From positions 1 to 19,682 of the forward strand of contig CAYXVE010000077.1 of NCBI GenBank assembly GCA_964468435.1: a stretch of 19,682 nt of DNA. Direction: 5' to 3'. The stretch comes from JBCCTX01 sp964468435. Lineage in GTDB: Bacteria > Bacteroidota > Bacteroidia > J057. The notes below the pieces were generated by a model. The model was not told the DNA's origin. It made no database searches and worked only from the letters and a program-made list of their open reading frames with translations. Below are positions 16,509 through 19,682 of this stretch, in pieces; position 1 is the first letter of the stretch; each line of letters starts with the position of its first letter. Made by a program: the position numbers and the translations under genes.

Positions 16509-17918
16509 ATGATTGAATTGATTATAAATGAATGGAAAGCCTTGTTGAGAAACAGGTCATTACTTATTGTGAGCGTCTTTTTTTTGATAGCCTTAGCAGC
16601 TACTTGCTGGATTAGTAAGCAGCAAGTCTTAATGCAACAGCAAATACACCAGTTTGCCCAAGAGCATATTCGGGAGCAATGGGAAAATATAGGGGCTACT
16701 AATCCTCACAATGCAGTTCATTTTGGTACGTATGCTTTCAAACCCTACGGGCTAATGAGCAGCATCGATGAAGGCGTACATTCCATTACTGGCAACGTAC
16801 TCAGGCTGGAAGGACATGTACAGAATGAAATGGAATTTTCAGAATCCTCACAGTCTTTACTGGTTTCTGCCTTTGGCAAACTTACTCCCGCATTGCTTTT
16901 AAAATACGTGATCCCTTTATTGCTTATTTTTCTCTCATTTTCATCCATAAGCAATGAACGCGAATCCGGAAGATTGAAACTTTTGGTCCTACAGGGACTC
17001 TCCATTCCCAGAATGATCCTTTACAAATCCTTGGCTTTCTTACTAATTGGGGCATTAATGCTAGCGGCAGGGCTATTTTCACAGATGATCTCGCTAGGCG
17101 AGCATGTTAGTGCAGATACATTTTTACGTCTAGCATCGCTCTTCACAGCTTACCTATCCTTTTATTTTATTCTTATCCTACTAGCGGTTTTACTCTCAGC
17201 CTGGATGAAAACCCCAACAGCAGCCCTTTCCAGTATTTTGGCAACATGGGTGATATGGGTGGTTTTCCTGCCAAAAGTGTTTGGGTTAACGGTAGAAAAT
17301 AGATATCCACTACCGAGTAGGGAAACCTTTAATGCAGCTATGAAAGCAGACCGGGAGAAGGGAATTGATGGACATTCTCCTACAGGGAAACGGAAAGAAG
17401 CATTCACGCAGGAGATCATGAAACAATACGAGGTAGATAGTATTGAAAATCTACCCATTAACTTAGATGGTTTGATCATGCAGGCCGATGAGGAATATGG
17501 GAATAAGGTATGGGACAAGCACTTTGGTAATGTATACCAGATCCTCAAAGACCAGAAGCAAATGTACCAAGTACTAGGAATAGTAAACCCATTCATGGCC
17601 TTGCAAGGCTTAAGTATGGGATTCAGTGGCAGTGATCTTTTCCATCATCAGGATTTCTTAATAAAAGCAGAATCCTACCGGAGAGAATTTATCAAAATAC
17701 TTAACGAAAAACATGCTTACGGTGGATCTAAGTCTGGGGATTGGAGTTGGAAAGCTGATGGTAACTTCTATCGGTCGATAGCTGGCTTTGACTATAAAGC
17801 ACCTCCTTTGAAAAACTTGCTTCATTATTATTGGATAGATGTAGCTACCATGTTGATTTGGATAATAGCATTGTTCATGGTCGTGCTATTTTTAAGTAAT
17901 AAAATAAAAGTTGCATGA
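16509..17918 (+). CDS. ABC transporter permease subunit, DUF3526-type (first of pair)
   Basis: A 469-residue inner-membrane protein. A first membrane helix (about 17-35) is followed by a roughly 90-residue extracytoplasmic loop. Four more helices cluster at about 128-146, 172-192, 206-230 and 238-256, then a large soluble loop (about 260-440) and a last helix (about 443-463). The cytoplasmic segment NERESGRLKLLVLQG after the second helix is typical of ABC-2-type permeases of the DUF3526/NosY-like group. Such pairs normally work with one ABC ATPase, but none is in the window. Its stop overlaps the start of the next permease (ATGA). It may serve in export or self-protection (LanFEG-like) or in metal-centre maturation (NosY-like); the choice cannot be made from sequence alone. 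Confidence 0.82.
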   Translation: MIELIINEWKALLRNRSLLIVSVFFLIALAATCWISKQQVLMQQQIHQFAQEHIREQWENIGATNPHNAVHFGTYAFKPYGLMSSIDEGVHSITGNVLRLEGHVQNEMEFSESSQSLLVSAFGKLTPALLLKYVIPLLLIFLSFSSISNERESGRLKLLVLQGLSIPRMILYKSLAFLLIGALMLAAGLFSQMISLGEHVSADTFLRLASLFTAYLSFYFILILLAVLLSAWMKTPTAALSSILATWVIWVVFLPKVFGLTVENRYPLPSRETFNAAMKADREKGIDGHSPTGKRKEAFTQEIMKQYEVDSIENLPINLDGLIMQADEEYGNKVWDKHFGNVYQILKDQKQMYQVLGIVNPFMALQGLSMGFSGSDLFHHQDFLIKAESYRREFIKILNEKHAYGGSKSGDWSWKADGNFYRSIAGFDYKAPPLKNLLHYYWIDVATMLIWIIALFMVVLFLSNKIKVA

Positions 17919-19258
17919 AAGTTAAAAATATTTTTCTATATGAATGGCTACATTTTACAAAAAGCCAATTAAAGGTTGTAGCCTTAGTATTGTTTTGTTT
18001 GGCTGCTGTATATGGTCTTCAAAATGGCTATAGTTTATTCAAAGAACAAACTTTGAAAGCCAACTACATTAGCAAGAAGCAGGAAGAGGCTTTTCAACAG
18101 GTAAATAACTGGCTCGACAAAGGTAAAAAAGGGCCGGATGAACGACCCTATGTGGATATTACCAAGCCACTTTGGGCATTTTACTATACCCCTACCTGGG
18201 CATGGAAGCAACCTTCTCCAATGATGGTTTACAGCATTGGGCAAGCTGAGCAGTTTGGGTATTATAAAAAAGTCACTGAGTGGAGCACTGTTTCTGATAG
18301 TGACCTCACCGAAGAGATTGCCAACCCAGAGAGACTAGCTAATAGAGTGTTGGATTTCGGTTTTGTAGTCGTCTACCTTAGTCCGCTTTTATTGATTATT
18401 CTGGTATACAATATAAATGGGTATGAAAAAGACCGGGGGATGTTAAAACTTATTAATGTACAGTCAACCCATTCTGGAAAATGGCTGATAACAAGAACCT
18501 TTTTTTATTTCGCTATAGTAGCCCTCGTATTTTTTTTGCTGATGTTGACTTATGCAAGCTTGTTTGGCATTTTTTCCGGGTATACACAGGCCTTTCTCCA
18601 TTTTCTTACATTAAGCATCCTTTATTTGTCGATATGGTCAGTAGCATTTTTCTTGATAATCCTGGCCAAAAGCAGTAGCATGATCCAAGCGGTAACAATG
18701 ATTAGTGTATGGCTTGTTTTTTGTTTGGTTCTTCCAGCATCAGTTCAACAGGCCGCTTCCATGAAATATCCCGCTATTTATATGACTGACTTTCTAGACG
18801 CCAAAAGGCAAGAACTCTTTGATCTGTATGATATATATGAATTATCACAGGATAGTCTAAAGATGCAACTGCTTAAACCTGACCTGGGACTCCAAAATAC
18901 CCGGACTGCCAGTGATAGCCTGATCGACCCAACAATCTTAACCAACACCATGCCTTACCTAGCTAATAGAATCACGCGCCTTGCGGCTGAGGGAATAGAG
19001 GCAAGAAATGAAGCAAAAAACCGTTTCATCAAGAAAAGTTATTGGTACAACCCTACTTCTTTTTTCCTAAACCAACTAAATGCCATTTGTGATACCGATT
19101 ACTATGCTTATCGTGATTTCAGAAAGCATATTCAAGGCATGATTGATACGCGTGCAACTACCAGGGCGATAGATTCATGGAATAAAGAAGTGATAGATAG
19201 AGAAAGAATTCTCTACTACATGAAAGCATTTGGCCAAGATTCAAATGAACAGGAATAG
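17915..19258 (+). CDS. ABC transporter permease subunit, DUF3526-type (second of pair)
   Basis: A 447-residue inner-membrane protein with the same layout as its neighbour. It has a first helix (about 18-36), a long loop, helices at about 148-166, 192-216, 222-248 and 252-276, and a large soluble loop. The segment GYEKDRGMLKLINVQSTHSGKW between helices matches the ABC-2-type ERESGxLKLL pattern of the first permease. Unlike the first, it ends in a charged soluble tail (DRERILYYMKAFGQDSNEQE) with no visible final membrane helix, so the two are not equivalent subunits. The ATGA overlap with the first gene implies coupled translation and a heterodimer. The ATPase partner must lie outside this window or in an unlinked locus. 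Confidence 0.82.
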   Translation: MKVKNIFLYEWLHFTKSQLKVVALVLFCLAAVYGLQNGYSLFKEQTLKANYISKKQEEAFQQVNNWLDKGKKGPDERPYVDITKPLWAFYYTPTWAWKQPSPMMVYSIGQAEQFGYYKKVTEWSTVSDSDLTEEIANPERLANRVLDFGFVVVYLSPLLLIILVYNINGYEKDRGMLKLINVQSTHSGKWLITRTFFYFAIVALVFFLLMLTYASLFGIFSGYTQAFLHFLTLSILYLSIWSVAFFLIILAKSSSMIQAVTMISVWLVFCLVLPASVQQAASMKYPAIYMTDFLDAKRQELFDLYDIYELSQDSLKMQLLKPDLGLQNTRTASDSLIDPTILTNTMPYLANRITRLAAEGIEARNEAKNRFIKKSYWYNPTSFFLNQLNAICDTDYYAYRDFRKHIQGMIDTRATTRAIDSWNKEVIDRERILYYMKAFGQDSNEQE

Positions 19259-19555
19259 AGTTTCAACCTTTTATACCTTTTCAAGAGTATCTTGAGATTG
19301 TGAAAAATTGGAAAGCAGAAGAATGGATAGTATCTATTGGTTGATTTTTATTCAATTGCTTTTGCCACGCTAGTCTACTTCACTTAAATGAAATAGTCAT
19401 AATAGAGGTGCACCGGATGTTCATGAAACTGGTTATCAGCGGTATAATCACCGACATCCCTCAAGCGAAAGGCTGGTCCAGTATAAATTTCAGGCGCTTC
19501 TCTTACTTGCCACCCTATCGAAAAAAAGCAGATCCGAATCAAGCTTACTTAGAAG
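19259..19555. other. Region without an intact gene between permeases and right-edge fragment
   Basis: About 300 bases with no convincing complete gene. A short perfect inverted repeat (TCAAGA, GTA, TCTTGA; 19281-19295) sits 22 bases after the last permease stop and might end transcription, but it lacks a T-run. Between about 19400 and 19550 the minus strand reads through 50 codons without a stop, with a protein-like composition (for example WQVREAPEIYTGPAF and RLRDVGDYTADNQ). It has no ATG start and no recognised family, so it may be a remnant of a decayed gene. Confidence 0.4.
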
Positions 19556-19682
19556 TCATTTAAAGTTTTTTTGAGGCTGAATTTTGTGCTTGATCATCCA
19601 AACAGTCGCTGCGATAAAATGCCAATTCCACCAGCTAGCTATTGTCGTATCTTGTCTGATCAGTAAGGTTCTAAAGCTATCC
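19556..19682 (-). CDS. Probable transposase, C-terminal fragment (5' part off window)
   Basis: An open frame enters from the right edge and ends at a TGA at 19556-19558, giving the last 41 residues of a protein. The stretch LLIRQDTTIASWWNWHFIAA, then a hydrophobic helix and a basic tail (KHKIQPQKNFK), resembles the C-terminal helix region of DDE-type insertion-sequence transposases, where a [RQ]-x-D-T-T-x-x-x-W pattern is common. The family (IS4/IS5-like or other) cannot be fixed from 41 residues. If correct, an insertion sequence borders the locus on the right. It is convergent with the permease genes. Confidence 0.45.
   Translation of the reverse strand, partial: DSFRTLLIRQDTTIASWWNWHFIAATVWMIKHKIQPQKNFK

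Noticed and set aside
17162..17596. 144-residue minus-strand ORF
   Set aside because: Antisense to the first permease, whose membrane helices and ABC-2-type motif are clear; no domain seen in the shadow frame.
19281..19295. Terminator after the permease pair
   Set aside because: The stem is only 6 bp, A/T-rich and has no T-run, so it is mentioned in the region note but not called.
19417..19563. 48-codon plus-strand ORF
   Set aside because: No recognised motif and basic, low-information composition; the opposite strand reads more like protein, though neither is convincing.
1..19682. CRISPR array, tRNA or rRNA
   Set aside because: No regularly spaced direct repeats and no cloverleaf or rRNA-like stretch noticed on reading through the window.

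Overview
The window looks like a piece of a Bacteroidota genome, probably Cytophagales- or Chitinophagales-like. The grounds are two secreted proteins with type IX secretion (T9SS) C-terminal sorting domains, a TonB-dependent receptor with a carboxypeptidase-regulatory-like N-terminal domain, a DUF4625-type lipoprotein, DUF3526-type ABC permeases, low GC by eye, and mostly absent Shine-Dalgarno sites. Species cannot be told from the sequence.

Left half (1-8881, all on the minus strand): a lanthipeptide biosynthesis and export operon. In transcription order it encodes a C39-peptidase ABC exporter (PCAT), an HlyD-type membrane fusion protein, a LanB-type glutamylation protein, a separate LanB-type elimination protein, and a LanC/LanM-type cyclase-like protein cut by the left edge. 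The first four genes are joined by 4-, 4- and 1-base overlaps, and the cyclase follows after 30 bases. The expected pathway is Ser/Thr glutamylation, glutamate elimination to dehydroamino acids, (methyl)lanthionine formation, then leader removal at a double-glycine-type site and export by PCAT plus HlyD. The cyclase-like protein keeps the fold motifs but lacks all three zinc ligands. It also carries an extra C-terminal module ending in a PqqD/RRE-like winged-helix pattern. This is the most unusual thing in the window.

Centre (8918-9017): exactly 100 N, the usual placeholder for a gap of unknown length. It lies between the two divergent operons, where promoters and the precursor peptide gene(s) would be expected. 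No precursor is visible elsewhere in the window.

Right half (9047-19258, all on the plus strand): a closely packed series. It encodes a YCF48-like multi-repeat secreted propeller with a T9SS sorting domain, a second T9SS-sorted protein, a thioredoxin-reductase-like FAD protein with a CPYC pair, a DUF4625-type lipoprotein, a TonB-dependent receptor (TTG start), and, after 211 bases, two overlapping DUF3526-type ABC permeases with no ATPase in the window. These may be uptake, immunity or surface functions tied to the peptide, but that link is inferred from position only. The last 400 bases hold no intact gene and end in what looks like the C-terminus of a transposase on the minus strand.
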